Assembly (NCBI GenBank): GCA_021372575.1
Contig: JAJFUE010000123.1
Location: forward strand, 1 to 40,340
Direction: 5' to 3'
DNA from: a bacterium
GTDB lineage: Bacteria; Sumerlaeota; Sumerlaeia; MVZB01
DNA length: 40,340 nucleotides
The notes under the pieces: generated by a model
Database searches by the model: none
Told to the model about the DNA's origin: nothing
What the model saw: only the letters and a program-made list of their open reading frames with translations
Position numbers and translations under genes: made by a program
In this document: positions 30,717-40,233 of the stretch, in pieces
Position numbering within the stretch: the first letter of the stretch is position 1
Layout: every line of letters starts with the position of its first letter

Positions 30717-31100
30717 ATGAAACAGCTTCTCCTGGCATTCGCGCTTGCATCCGTGTTCGGCCTCGCGGCCATTCCCGCGCATGCGGCCGGCGACACGAGT
30801 TATCCATCGATCAGCCAACTGGCGCAACCGGTCGGCTGGGCCGTCGTGCCCAGATGGGACACCTATCCTTATAACCCGTATGGATACGGTTCCTCTTATG
30901 ACTATGGCTACCCGTATGGCGGCTATTATCCGTATGGCTACTATGGTTACCCGTACGGGTATTACGGATATCCTTACGCCAATCCGTACGGCTACTACGG
31001 CCCGTCGCGTTATTACCGGTATTATGAAGGCCCGATCAATCCGTGGCGCTACAACAATCGTTCGTTGAACCCGAATCGATACATGCGCCCTTTGCGGTAA
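30717..31100 (+). CDS. Secreted Tyr/Gly/Pro-rich repeat protein
   Basis: The 127-residue precursor has a clear signal peptide (KQLLLAFALASVFGLAAIPA, cut after AHA), then SISQLAQPVGWAVVPRWDTY and a repeat region built of YPYG, YYGYPYG and NPYGYYG units (about residues 55-100), ending RYYRYYEGPINPWRYNNRS. It lacks the His tail of its upstream neighbour but shares the signal peptide, QPV-W segment and Tyr-rich body, so they may be distant paralogues. GGAG lies about 9 bp before ATG 30717. It converges on uvrB with a 30-bp gap and no visible terminator. Confidence 0.75.
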   Translation: MKQLLLAFALASVFGLAAIPAHAAGDTSYPSISQLAQPVGWAVVPRWDTYPYNPYGYGSSYDYGYPYGGYYPYGYYGYPYGYYGYPYANPYGYYGPSRYYRYYEGPINPWRYNNRSLNPNRYMRPLR

Positions 31101-31130
31101 TCGGAAAGCCGGCGTTGACAGGTTTTTTGA

Positions 31131-33137
<2,007 letters not shown>

Positions 33138-33144
33138 GCAAACC

Positions 33145-33173
33145 ATTATAGAATGTGTGTCAATCCCTGTCGA
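33145..33173 (-). promoter_or_regulatory. Strong sigma-70 promoter for uvrB, leaderless arrangement
   Basis: On minus: TCGACA (33168-33173), 17 bp spacer, TATAAT (33145-33150), then GGTTTGC and ATG 33137. A start 7 bp after the -10 falls on the A of the ATG, so the mRNA would have no leader. No ribosome binding site is present. A TTGACA also occurs but only 7 bp from the -10, too close to be the -35. Confidence 0.75.
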
Positions 33174-33181
33174 TTCGCGAT

Positions 33182-34210
33182 TCAGCTGAACACCACGACC
33201 CACGTCACAAAGAGCAGAACGTACAAGACCCCGAGCGCTAAAAACAAGCTCACCGGGAGGTGTGCGATGTTCGGCGTCGCGCCGACCCCAAAGCGCTTCT
33301 CGACCCACAGCGCCGGATCGTCCGGGTTATTGTAAAAGAACCAGTGCCAGTAGCGGTCGTCCTCGCGATTGATCTCGGCGGGCGTCGGCGGCGCCTCTTC
33401 ATCCAGGCGAGACGAAACCTTCAGCCAGATCACGAAAAAGATCAGGAAAATCACGAACTGGCCCACCGTCGCAAGCAACACGATGATCGCGACGAGGGCC
33501 TTGATCGGAATGAACGGCGACAGCAGGTGCGCCGTGCAGAGCGTCAGCACGATGTCCCACATGATCCCCGCGAGCACCAACTCGAACCCGAACCGCCGCC
33601 GCGGCGCCATATACGCGAAAGGTTTCGCCAGCCAACTGCCGATCATCGGCAGGCACGCAAGCAGCGCCATCGTCGGCATGCGGAACAGCGTCTTCCAGTC
33701 GCGGTTGCCCCAGTTGTCAACGACCCCGCGCGCGTTGATGTGAATCGGAAACCGCTCCGGAATCCGGTTGTAGTTCAGCGCGAGCACGACGGTCGCGACA
33801 ACGATCACCGCGAGCGGTCCCCACATCAGCACGCGCACAAGATTGCGGCTCGGGTCCGGCGGCCGCTTCAAAACCGCGCTGCGCACATTCATGTCGATCG
33901 GCGCGGGCTCAACCGGCTTGAAGCGCGCCCTCATCACCGCCCACGCGGTCAGAAACCCGCATCCTTGGACGAAGCTGAGCGATACCCACCACAAAGCGCG
34001 CGTCGGCCCGGCAATGAGCGTCGCGCCCATGCAGGCGAGCGTGATCAGGATGACCGACCACCGCCACTGGCTTCTGATCCTCGCGATCTGCGGCGTGTCC
34101 GCCGTCCGCTTCCCAAAAAAGAACCCCCGGCGCCCCATGCGCGGCAGGCACAGCATGACGATCCCTGTTTGCAACTGGATGAGGACGACAAGGGCCAATA
34201 TCCACCACAT
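33182..34210 (-). CDS. DUF1648/DUF5808 multi-pass membrane protein
   Basis: The 342-residue protein has about eight hydrophobic segments. Near residues 140-172 is a DUF1648 block ([20 protein letters not shown] then DNWGN), also found in SdpI-type immunity proteins. Near residues 285-310 is a DUF5808 block ([20 protein letters not shown] then RFGVG). Proteins of this layout commonly sit beside GntR/YtrA-type regulators, as here: the regulator gene ends 76 bp upstream on the same strand. The role is unknown; protection against membrane-active compounds is inferred from SdpI. Its stop is 36 bp before the uvrB promoter region. Confidence 0.85.
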   Translation of the reverse strand: MWWILALVVLIQLQTGIVMLCLPRMGRRGFFFGKRTADTPQIARIRSQWRWSVILITLACMGATLIAGPTRALWWVSLSFVQGCGFLTAWAVMRARFKPVEPAPIDMNVRSAVLKRPPDPSRNLVRVLMWGPLAVIVVATVVLALNYNRIPERFPIHINARGVVDNWGNRDWKTLFRMPTMALLACLPMIGSWLAKPFAYMAPRRRFGFELVLAGIMWDIVLTLCTAHLLSPFIPIKALVAIIVLLATVGQFVIFLIFFVIWLKVSSRLDEEAPPTPAEINREDDRYWHWFFYNNPDDPALWVEKRFGVGATPNIAHLPVSLFLALGVLYVLLFVTWVVVFS

Positions 34211-34286
34211 GATTCCACTCCATTCGTGATCGAAATCGTCGGGCTCGTGATCGTTCAGCGCGCTTCTCGAAAACCGGCTTCAGCCC

Positions 34287-34667
34287 TCAGCCCAATATTT
34301 TGCCGGCCATTTTCATCATTTCTTCGGCCGTGAACCCATCGGCCTGTCCCTGTGCCAGCAACTGTTCCAATCGCAGAAAAAATTTCTTCTTCGACTGCGG
34401 CCGCGGCTGGGGGGCGGCGTCTTTTTCAATGACGGTTGCCCCGCGGCGGCGGCCAAGATCGAGCCAGCCTTCGGCAGCGAGGCGACGATAGGCCTCGGCC
34501 ACCGTGTTGTGATGCACGCCCAGCTCCGCCGCCAGCTCGCGCACGGTCGGCAGCAAATCCCCCGGCGCAAGCTCGCCGTTGACGAGCCACACGCGGATGA
34601 CATCGGCGATCTGCCGGTAAACCGGCCGGGTGGCATCGGCCAGGTCGATCGTGATTTTCACAGACAT
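34287..34667 (-). CDS. GntR-family transcriptional regulator, YtrA subfamily
   Basis: The 126-residue protein has an N-terminal winged helix: RPVYRQIADVIRVWLVNGEL, PGDLLPTVRELAAELGVHHN and TVAEAYRRLAAEGWL. A short C-terminal helix (MMKMAGKILG) replaces a ligand domain, as in YtrA-type regulators. AGGAG lies 8 bp before ATG 34667; an ATG at 34673 is only 2 bp from it. A near-perfect 24-bp palindrome (34683-34706) overlaps its -10 box, so it should repress itself and the downstream DUF1648 gene. Confidence 0.92.
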   Translation of the reverse strand: MSVKITIDLADATRPVYRQIADVIRVWLVNGELAPGDLLPTVRELAAELGVHHNTVAEAYRRLAAEGWLDLGRRRGATVIEKDAAPQPRPQSKKKFFLRLEQLLAQGQADGFTAEEMMKMAGKILG

Positions 34668-34682
34668 GAGCATGTCTCCTAT

Positions 34683-34706
34683 GTCTATTGTATAGATACA
34701 ATATAC
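34683..34706. promoter_or_regulatory. Palindromic operator for the GntR/YtrA regulator
   Basis: Left arm GTCTATTGTAT (34683-34693) and right arm ATACAATATAC (34696-34706) are inverted copies matching at 10 of 11 positions around AG. The site covers the gntR -10 box (34698-34703) and ends 16 bp before the gntR start codon. It also lies 14 bp beyond the mntP -35. Confidence 0.8.
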
Positions 34707-34726
34707 AAACCGGCGCCGCTTGTCAA
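34698..34726 (-). promoter_or_regulatory. gntR promoter overlapping the operator
   Basis: On minus: TTGACA (34721-34726), 17 bp, TATTGT (34698-34703). Perfect -35 and optimal spacing; the -10 matches 4 of 6 and lies inside the palindrome. Confidence 0.7.
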
Positions 34727-34748
34727 CGGCAATCTTCAATTGTATGCT
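34720..34748 (+). promoter_or_regulatory. Divergent mntP promoter sharing the -35 region
   Basis: TTGTCA (34720-34725), 17 bp, TATGCT (34743-34748). Its -35 overlaps the opposing gntR -35 by five bases, so the two promoters compete for polymerase. The predicted leader is about 20 nt with GGAGG. Confidence 0.5.
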
Positions 34749-34776
34749 GGGACCCGATTATTTGGAGGCGCGCCGC

Positions 34777-35337
34777 ATGTCGCTGTTTGTCATCTCCGGA
34801 ATCGCCGTCGGTCTCTCGATGGACGCCTTTGCCGTGGCCGTCGCGTGCAGCCTCACGCTTCGAGAAATCCAGCTGCGGCAGGTATTCCGGCTCGCGTTCC
34901 ACTTCGGGCTGTTCCAGGCGATGATGCCGATGATCGGCTGGATCATCGGCCAGGGCGCCGCGCATTACATCATCAACTACGACCACTGGGTCGCGTTCGG
35001 CCTGCTCGCCTTCGTCGGCGGCAAGGCCATCTATGAAGCCGTCTATGGCGAGGACGAGGCCGCCAACCGCGCCGACCCCACGCGCGGCATGTCGCTCATC
35101 ATCTTCTCGCTCGCAACCAGCGTCGACGCGCTCGCCGTCGGCCTGAGCCTCGCCATGATCGGTGTCGATATCATCTACCCGGCGGCGTTGATTGGCATCA
35201 TCTGCGCGGCGATCACGACGCTCGGCATGCTGATCGGCACCAAAGTCGGCGCGCACTTCGGCCAAAGAATGGAAATCGCCGGCGGCCTCGTCCTCATCGC
35301 CATCGGCGCCAAAATCCTCTTCTCGCACCTGTTCTAA
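34777..35337 (+). CDS. mntP: Manganese efflux pump MntP
   Basis: MntP exports Mn2+ across the inner membrane. The 186-residue protein has the six-helix fold with two repeats: GIAVGLSMDAFAVAVACSL (residues 7-25) and SLATSVDALAVGLSLAMI in the second half. The conserved Asp in each repeat is at the transport site. GGAGG lies 8 bp before ATG 34777; the frame is open to 34720 but that part is promoter. No yybP-ykoY manganese riboswitch could be seen; the leader is too short. It diverges from gntR. Confidence 0.93.
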   Translation: MSLFVISGIAVGLSMDAFAVAVACSLTLREIQLRQVFRLAFHFGLFQAMMPMIGWIIGQGAAHYIINYDHWVAFGLLAFVGGKAIYEAVYGEDEAANRADPTRGMSLIIFSLATSVDALAVGLSLAMIGVDIIYPAALIGIICAAITTLGMLIGTKVGAHFGQRMEIAGGLVLIAIGAKILFSHLF

Positions 35338-35352
35338 TAAAATATTTCTTAT

Positions 35353-35564
35353 CGCGGAGACGCAGAGATTTCGCAGAGAACGCGAAGAAGAATATTTTAA
35401 CGCCAAGACGCCAAGTCCGCCAAGAATCCCGAATTATTATTTCCGTGTATTCCGTGTATTCCGTGGTTAAAAAATCTGGAAAAATCTCTGCGCTCTCCGC
35501 GCATTCTCTGCATCTCTGCGACAAGGCATGAATTAAATTTCTTGGCACTCTTGGCGTCTTGGCG
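35353..35564. repeat. Interleaved inverted repeats between convergent genes
   Basis: Four blocks occur in the order A-B-A'-B'. A is a CGCGGAGACGCAGAG block (35353-35384), B is CGCCAAGACGCCAAG and nine more bases (35401-35424), A' is 35490-35522, and B' is 35541-35564. A pairs with A' and B with B' (21 of 24 positions). A direct TTCCGTGTATTCCGTG block (35441-35467) lies between. Both stems cannot form as simple nested hairpins. It fills the gap between mntP and hldE; no gene is seen. Confidence 0.8.
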
Positions 35565-35578
35565 TAAAAAATCCGGAA

Positions 35579-37045
35579 TCACGACCCCAGCGCGCCGGCG
35601 ATTCTTTCCAGCATCGAGTCGGTCGTGACCGCCCCCATCAGCGGCAGCACCTCGACTTTTCCGCCGTAGTTCTCCACAATATCTCTGCCGACCACCCCGC
35701 TCACGCCCGGCACTTTGCCTTTAACCAGAATGTCCGGTTTCAGCCGCTCCAATAATTTCTCCGGCGTGTCCTCGTCGAACACGACGATGAAATCGACCGC
35801 GTCGAGCGACGCGAGCAACGCCGCCCGTTCTTCTTCGCCAAGGATCGGCCGCGGCGGCTTCTTGAGCCTGCGCACGCTGGCATCGCTGTTGATCGCCACG
35901 ATCAGCACGTCGCCGAGCGCCCGCGCGCGCTCCAGGAATTTCAAATGCCCGATGTGCAATAAATCAAAGCAGCCGTTGGTGAACACGATGCGTTTGCCGG
36001 CCGCGCGCAGCGCCTCGATCTCGCTCGCGATCTGCTCCGCCGAGCGCAGCTTCCACCCGGCGTGCCCCGGCCGCACCGCCGCAAGCAGCTCCGCGGGGTC
36101 GGCCGTCGCCGCGCCGAGCTTGCCGACCACGATCGACCCGGCCGCATTGCCGAGCCGCGCCGCTTCGGCGATGCTGGCGCCGGCCGCCAAAGCCAGCCCC
36201 AGCGTCGCGATAAACGTGTCGCCGGCGCCTGTCACGTCAAAAACCGCGCGCGCCTGCGCCGGCACGTGCGTCGCCGCGCGCCCGCGCTCGAAAACGGAAA
36301 CCCCCTGCGCCCCGCGCGTGATCACGACGGCGCGCCCCTTGACGACCCTGCGCAGCTCCGCCGCCGCCTCGACCAGCGCCGGCTCGCCGTCGATCTTGAT
36401 CCCCGACGCCGCCTGCGCCTCTTTCTGGTTCGGCGTGATGACGTCCGCGCCACGATACTTGCGGTAATCGACGCCCTTCGGATCGATGACGACCATCTTC
36501 CCCGCCGCGCGCGCCTTCTCGATCATCTCCGCGCAAAGCTTCGGCGCGAGCACGCCCTTGTCGTAATCGGAAAGGATCACCAACTCGGCCCGCGCAAGCA
36601 GCTTCTCGAACCGCTCGATCAGCCTTTTCCCAAGCGCCTCGCCGAGCTTGCCGTCGTCTTCGCGGTCGAGCCGCAACAGCTGCTGGCCCTGGCTCATGAT
36701 GCGGGTCTTGATCGTCGTCGGCCGCTCGCGATCGGCGACGAGCCCCCGGTCGCTGACGCCCAATTCCTTCAGTTTCGCGCGGAATTCATCGGCCGCCTCA
36801 TCATTGCCGACCAGGCCGACCAACTCCGGCGTGCCGCCCAGCGCGCACAGGTTGGCGACGACGTTCGACGCGCCGCCGAGATTGGTCGATTGCCGCCGCC
36901 ACTTGACGACCGGCACCGGCGCCTCGGGCGAAGTGCGCTCGACGTCGCCCCACACGTATCTGTCGAGGATCACGTCGCCGGCCACCAGCACGCGCCGCCC
37001 GGCAAATGAATGGATGATTTTTTCGAGCCGCTCGGGAGAAGTCAT
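35579..37045 (-). CDS. hldE: Bifunctional heptose kinase/adenylyltransferase HldE
   Basis: HldE phosphorylates heptose 7-phosphate at C1 and later adenylylates heptose 1-phosphate, two steps of ADP-heptose synthesis. The 488-residue protein has an N-terminal PfkB-type kinase: GDVILDRYVWGDVERTSPEA, LGGASNVVANLCALGG, and catalytic Asp276 in DVTGAGDTF. The C-terminal nucleotidyltransferase has FTNGCFDLLHIGH (His364 and His367) and INSDASVRRLKK. Near residues 441-455 the usual KGGDY-like stretch is replaced by KGKVPGVSGVVGRD, so this second activity may be changed. ATG 37045 gives the standard length. A TAG hairpin repeat lies 19 bp upstream. gmhB and rfaE2 are 14-17 kb away. Confidence 0.93.
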   Translation of the reverse strand: MTSPERLEKIIHSFAGRRVLVAGDVILDRYVWGDVERTSPEAPVPVVKWRRQSTNLGGASNVVANLCALGGTPELVGLVGNDEAADEFRAKLKELGVSDRGLVADRERPTTIKTRIMSQGQQLLRLDREDDGKLGEALGKRLIERFEKLLARAELVILSDYDKGVLAPKLCAEMIEKARAAGKMVVIDPKGVDYRKYRGADVITPNQKEAQAASGIKIDGEPALVEAAAELRRVVKGRAVVITRGAQGVSVFERGRAATHVPAQARAVFDVTGAGDTFIATLGLALAAGASIAEAARLGNAAGSIVVGKLGAATADPAELLAAVRPGHAGWKLRSAEQIASEIEALRAAGKRIVFTNGCFDLLHIGHLKFLERARALGDVLIVAINSDASVRRLKKPPRPILGEEERAALLASLDAVDFIVVFDEDTPEKLLERLKPDILVKGKVPGVSGVVGRDIVENYGGKVEVLPLMGAVTTDSMLERIAGALGS

Positions 37046-37063
37046 GGTTTTCGCCAGAAATGG

Positions 37064-37087
37064 TAGGTCGGGTCTTCGACCCGACTC
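37064..37087 (+). repeat. TAG-starting hairpin repeat, copy 3
   Basis: Identical to 18588-18611. It lies between the response regulator and hldE, both on minus, and here its TAG is not used as a stop codon for any gene I support. Confidence 0.9.
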
Positions 37088-37116
37088 TTTGGATTGGCCT
37101 GCTTGTTTCGCGCGCG

Positions 37117-37494
37117 TCACGCCTCGGCGCCGCTCAGCACGTCGTTGACCTTGTTGATCAGGTCGGCCATCTCGAACGGCTTGACGATGTAGTAGTTGGT
37201 TCCGCCGACGAGCGCTTCCTGGATCTTTTTGCGCTCGGAAAGCCCCGTCAGCATGATGATCGGGATGGTCGCGGTCGCGTCGTCGGCCTTGAGCGCGTGC
37301 ATGACGTCGAACCCCGACATCCCGGGCATCATCACGTCGAGCAGGATCAGGTCCGGCTTCTGCTCGTGCACGGCGGCCAGCGCGTCGCGGCCGTTTGAGG
37401 CCGTATCGACCTCGAACCCTTCGCACTGCAGGGCGGTCTTCACGATCAGGACGACATCGGTTTCGTCATCGACTGCCAGAATTCTTTTGCTCAT
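37117..37494 (-). CDS. Single-domain response regulator (CheY-like receiver)
   Basis: The 125-residue protein is one receiver domain with no output domain. It has LAVDDETDVVLIV (acidic pocket near residues 9-11), the phosphoacceptor Asp53 in DLILLDVMMPGMSGFDVM, IIMLTGL, and the switch Lys in IVKPFEMADL. Such proteins pass signals by protein contact, for example to flagellar motors, phosphorelays or kinases. AGGA is 3-4 bp before ATG 37494; the frame is open ten codons further up. hldE follows on the same strand 72 bp downstream with a repeat between. The partner kinase is unknown. Confidence 0.92.
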   Translation of the reverse strand: MSKRILAVDDETDVVLIVKTALQCEGFEVDTASNGRDALAAVHEQKPDLILLDVMMPGMSGFDVMHALKADDATATIPIIMLTGLSERKKIQEALVGGTNYYIVKPFEMADLINKVNDVLSGAEA

Positions 37495-37836
37495 GGTTCC
37501 TGCCGCTCCCCCGGGTGTCTGCATTGACGGTTTGACGCGGTTGACTCGGTTTCGATTATGCGGCAGAAGCCGGATTTGTCAAACGGAATGCGGCGCGAGC
37601 GCAAAATGCGGAACGAATTGAAGATGTAATGAACGATGAGAACTGTCATTAAAACGAATTTCGCCGCAAGGCTTCAATCTGGCCTTTCTTGGCGGCTTCG
37701 TGTCTTCGCGTTTCAATTCTTCGCGCCGTCTTGAATCAACACGCATCTCCAAACTGGAATTCCGGCCTCGAACACGAATGGGGAATGGTGATATGGTATG
37801 GCGTCCGGGTTTGCCGGCGCATGCTTGAGGTGATCG
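37495..37836. other. Divergent intergenic region, no gene
   Basis: This holds promoters for the response regulator (minus) and rimO (plus). A weak plus-strand candidate is TTGACG near 37530 with GATTAT 16 bp later. There are scraps of the dispersed repeats (AATGCGG near 37580-37612, GAACGATGAGAA near 37631, and an imperfect GCCGC...GCGGC hairpin near 37662-37700). Confidence 0.4.
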
Positions 37837-39237
37837 ATGGCCTCCACGAAAAAAACCGCTCGCTCATCCCGCCCGCTTCGCGTCGGCATCGTCACGCTCG
37901 GCTGCGACAAGAACACCGTCGATAACGAATACCTCGCCGGCCTCCTCGACGAGGCCGGCTGCGAGATCGTCACCACGCGCCGCGATGGCGACCCGCCGCT
38001 CGACGCCGTCGTCGTCACCACGTGCGGATTCATCGGCGACGCCCGCGAACAGTCGGTCGATGCCATCGTGCAACTCGCCGAGGACAAGCGCCTGCGCGGC
38101 AACCCCCGCCGCCTGTTCGTCGCCGGCTGCCTCAGCCAGCGCTGCGGCGAGGAACTCATGACGGAGATCCCCGAGATCGACGGCCTCGCCGGCGTCGGAC
38201 AATTTGAACAGCTCGCAAAGATGATCTTGAAAACCGACGGCAGGGCGACGCGTTCGATCGCGGTCAATACCCCGCCGCGCGTCGAAATTGACAAGCTCAT
38301 CAGGCGCCGCCCGCTCGCGCCGCGCCCCTACGCCTTCCTCAAGATCGGCGACGGCTGCGACCACAACTGCTCCTTCTGCTCGATCCCGCTCATCAAGGGC
38401 CGCCTGCGCTCCGTCCCGCCCGAGATCGCGCTGGCCGAGGCCCGCGCCCTCCTCAAGCGCGGCGTCCGCGAGATCAACCTCGTCGCCCAGGACCTCTCCG
38501 CATGGGGCCTCGACCGCTGGCCCAACTGGCGCCTGCCGCGCCTCGTGCGCCAAATCTGCAAAATCCCCGGCGACTTCTGGTTGCGCTGCCTCTACGTCTA
38601 TCCCGGCCCCATCGCCGACGAACTGATCGACGTCATGGCGTCCGAGCCCAAGGTCGTCCCGTACCTCGACATGCCGCTGCAACACCTCGACCCCGACGTC
38701 CTGCACCGCATGAAACGCCCCTTCCTCGAGCGCAATACGTTCGAGATGGTCGGCCGCCTGCGCGCGGCGCTCCCCTCGCTCACGCTGCGCACGACGATGA
38801 TCGTCGGATTCCCCGGCGAGACCGCCGCCGCCCACCGCCGCCTCATCGACGGCATCCAATCCCTGCGCTTCGACCGCCTCGGCGCGTTCGAATATTCGCC
38901 CGAGTCCGACACCCCCGCCTCCACCATGCCCCTGCAGGTCTCCCCACGCACCCGCCGCCGGCGCTGGCATGCGGTCATGGCCACGCAGGCCGCCATCGCG
39001 CTCCAGCTCAACCAGGCCCGCCTCGGCCGCACCGAGCGCGTCCTGATCGAGGGATTCGACCCCCAACGCAAGGCTTACATCGGCCGCAGCGCCGCCGAAG
39101 CGCCCGAGGTGGACGGTAAAATTTACATCTCAAGCTCCCGCCAGCTTGAAACTGGTTTATTTACAGACGTTCACATCACAAAAGCCGAGCCTTACGACCT
39201 GTTCGCAGTGGCCGCGGACGGCATGGCGACCCGCTAA
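37837..39237 (+). CDS. rimO: Ribosomal protein S12 methylthiotransferase RimO
   Basis: RimO is a radical-SAM enzyme that adds a methylthio group to an Asp of ribosomal protein S12. The 466-residue protein has the UPF0004 domain with a first iron-sulfur cluster from Cys23 (TLGCDKNTVDNEYLAG), Cys63 (VTTCGFIGDAREQS) and Cys98 (VAGCLSQR). The radical-SAM triad is Cys174, Cys178 and Cys181 (GDGCDHNCSFCSIPLIKGRL). A C-terminal TRAM domain follows. LGCDKN-x-VD and CGFIGDAREQSVDAI favour RimO over MiaB (which uses GCQMN and NTC). GAGG is 7 bp before ATG 37837. Confidence 0.94.
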   Translation: MASTKKTARSSRPLRVGIVTLGCDKNTVDNEYLAGLLDEAGCEIVTTRRDGDPPLDAVVVTTCGFIGDAREQSVDAIVQLAEDKRLRGNPRRLFVAGCLSQRCGEELMTEIPEIDGLAGVGQFEQLAKMILKTDGRATRSIAVNTPPRVEIDKLIRRRPLAPRPYAFLKIGDGCDHNCSFCSIPLIKGRLRSVPPEIALAEARALLKRGVREINLVAQDLSAWGLDRWPNWRLPRLVRQICKIPGDFWLRCLYVYPGPIADELIDVMASEPKVVPYLDMPLQHLDPDVLHRMKRPFLERNTFEMVGRLRAALPSLTLRTTMIVGFPGETAAAHRRLIDGIQSLRFDRLGAFEYSPESDTPASTMPLQVSPRTRRRRWHAVMATQAAIALQLNQARLGRTERVLIEGFDPQRKAYIGRSAAEAPEVDGKIYISSSRQLETGLFTDVHITKAEPYDLFAVAADGMATR

Positions 39238-39258
39238 AAAATGGCGATTTGTGCAATC

Positions 39259-39341
39259 GCTTGCAACATGCCGCAAGCCCTTTCATCGATCCTGCCACAT
39301 TAAAATATATTAACCTATCGGTAAGCTGTCTATTTTCAGCT
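39259..39341. other. Inverted repeats upstream of the sigma-54 promoter
   Basis: GCTTGC (39259-39264) with GCAAGC (39273-39278), and AGCTG (39324-39328) with CAGCT (39337-39341), lie 30-115 bp upstream of the sigma-54 site, where an enhancer-binding protein would bind. The rest of the 39238-39445 gap is AT-rich and holds no gene. Confidence 0.4.
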
Positions 39342-39372
39342 ATCCGCTGCCAAAATGACATTTTTTGCATCA

Positions 39373-39388
39373 TGGCACGCTCAATGCT
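39373..39388 (+). promoter_or_regulatory. Sigma-54 (-24/-12) promoter for the PEP-CTERM gene
   Basis: TGGCACG (39373-39379), four bases, then ATGCT (39384-39388). The invariant GG (39374-39375) and GC (39386-39387) are exactly 12 bp apart, and only one core position differs from TGGCACG-N4-TTGC. It lies 58 bp upstream of ATG 39446 in the right orientation. Confidence 0.78.
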
Positions 39389-39445
39389 AAGTAGTTGTCC
39401 AATCATCTCTATGGTGATGCAGAGTTTAGTAAGGAACAGCCTCCC

Positions 39446-40168
39446 ATGACGAAGAAATTCGCAGCCGTACTGGCACTGGCACTGTCCGTCTTGGCCATGT
39501 CGCCCGCCATGGCGCTCAGCCTCATTAACCCCGGCGATCATGGAACGATTAACGGGGCGCTGTTCTATCGCTCGGATCCCAATCCGACCGGCACCGGCAC
39601 CATCGACTCGTTCCTGCGCGTTCAGCATAATGACAGCGAGCAGGGTTACAACACCGACGGTGGAAACCCGATGGACGATAAGGGCGGAAATTTCACGCAC
39701 TCGATCAGGCTCAACGGCGTCGGCCGCGTCAGTTTCGACAACGGCCAGACCTACTACCGCGAATTCATGCTCGACGCCAACGAGGTCCAGGCCCATCCGA
39801 CCCTGACGATGACCTCGCTCAAGATTTACCTCGAGTCCACCGGCAACATGTTGGGTTACCCCACCGGTTTCGGGACCCCCATCTATGACTTGGGCGTGGG
39901 TAACTCGATCGATCTCACCGCCGCCCCGGGCAGCGGCCGCGGCGACATGTTCGCTTACATCCCCGACGCGCTGTTCACGGGCCCGATCGCCAATCCGTAC
40001 GTCTATCTCTATTGCAGCTTCACCGGCACTGATGACGGCATTGAAGAATGGGCCGTCCAGGGCAACACGGACGACCCCCCGCCGTCCGTCCCCGAACCGA
40101 TGACGCTCTCGCTGCTCGGCTTGGGCCTCGGATTGGGCGCGCTCATGCGCCGCAGAGTCACCCGCTGA
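39446..40168 (+). CDS. PEP-CTERM sorted exported protein
   Basis: The 240-residue protein has an N-terminal signal peptide (KKFAAVLALALSVLAMSPAM, cut near MAL) and a C-terminal PEP-CTERM sorting signal. The latter starts at about residue 215: VPEP, a hydrophobic stretch LSLLGLGLGLGALM, and the basic end RRRVTR. Exosortase would cleave after the PEP motif and attach the protein at the surface or release it, often with exopolysaccharide. The mature domain is Gly/Asp/Tyr rich with no family I recognise. AAGGA is 10 bp before the ATG. The upstream promoter is sigma-54 type, as reported for PEP-CTERM genes under PrsK/PrsR control. Exosortase is not in the window. Confidence 0.9.
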   Translation: MTKKFAAVLALALSVLAMSPAMALSLINPGDHGTINGALFYRSDPNPTGTGTIDSFLRVQHNDSEQGYNTDGGNPMDDKGGNFTHSIRLNGVGRVSFDNGQTYYREFMLDANEVQAHPTLTMTSLKIYLESTGNMLGYPTGFGTPIYDLGVGNSIDLTAAPGSGRGDMFAYIPDALFTGPIANPYVYLYCSFTGTDDGIEEWAVQGNTDDPPPSVPEPMTLSLLGLGLGLGALMRRRVTR

Positions 40169-40191
40169 TTCTTGTTCGCATCCACCACGAC

Positions 40192-40233
40192 AAGACCCCC
40201 TTCGCCACAACGCGCGAAGGGGGTTCTTCTTTT
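40192..40233 (+). terminator. Rho-independent terminator of the PEP-CTERM gene
   Basis: AAGACCCCCTTCGC (40192-40205) pairs with GCGAAGGGGGTTCTT (40214-40228) with one bulged T, around an 8-base loop. CTTTT follows. Strong stem, short T run; placed 24 bp after the stop codon. Confidence 0.8.

Noticed and set aside
30880-31010. Possible CRISPR or satellite array
   Set aside because: The repetition is at the protein level (YGYP units) inside an exported protein gene; no constant repeat and spacer pattern.
33151-33163. TTGACA as the uvrB -35 box
   Set aside because: Only 7 bp from TATAAT; TCGACA at the proper 17-bp distance fits instead.
34707-34776. Manganese riboswitch upstream of mntP
   Set aside because: The predicted leader is about 20 nt, far too short for yybP-ykoY, and no matching loops are visible.
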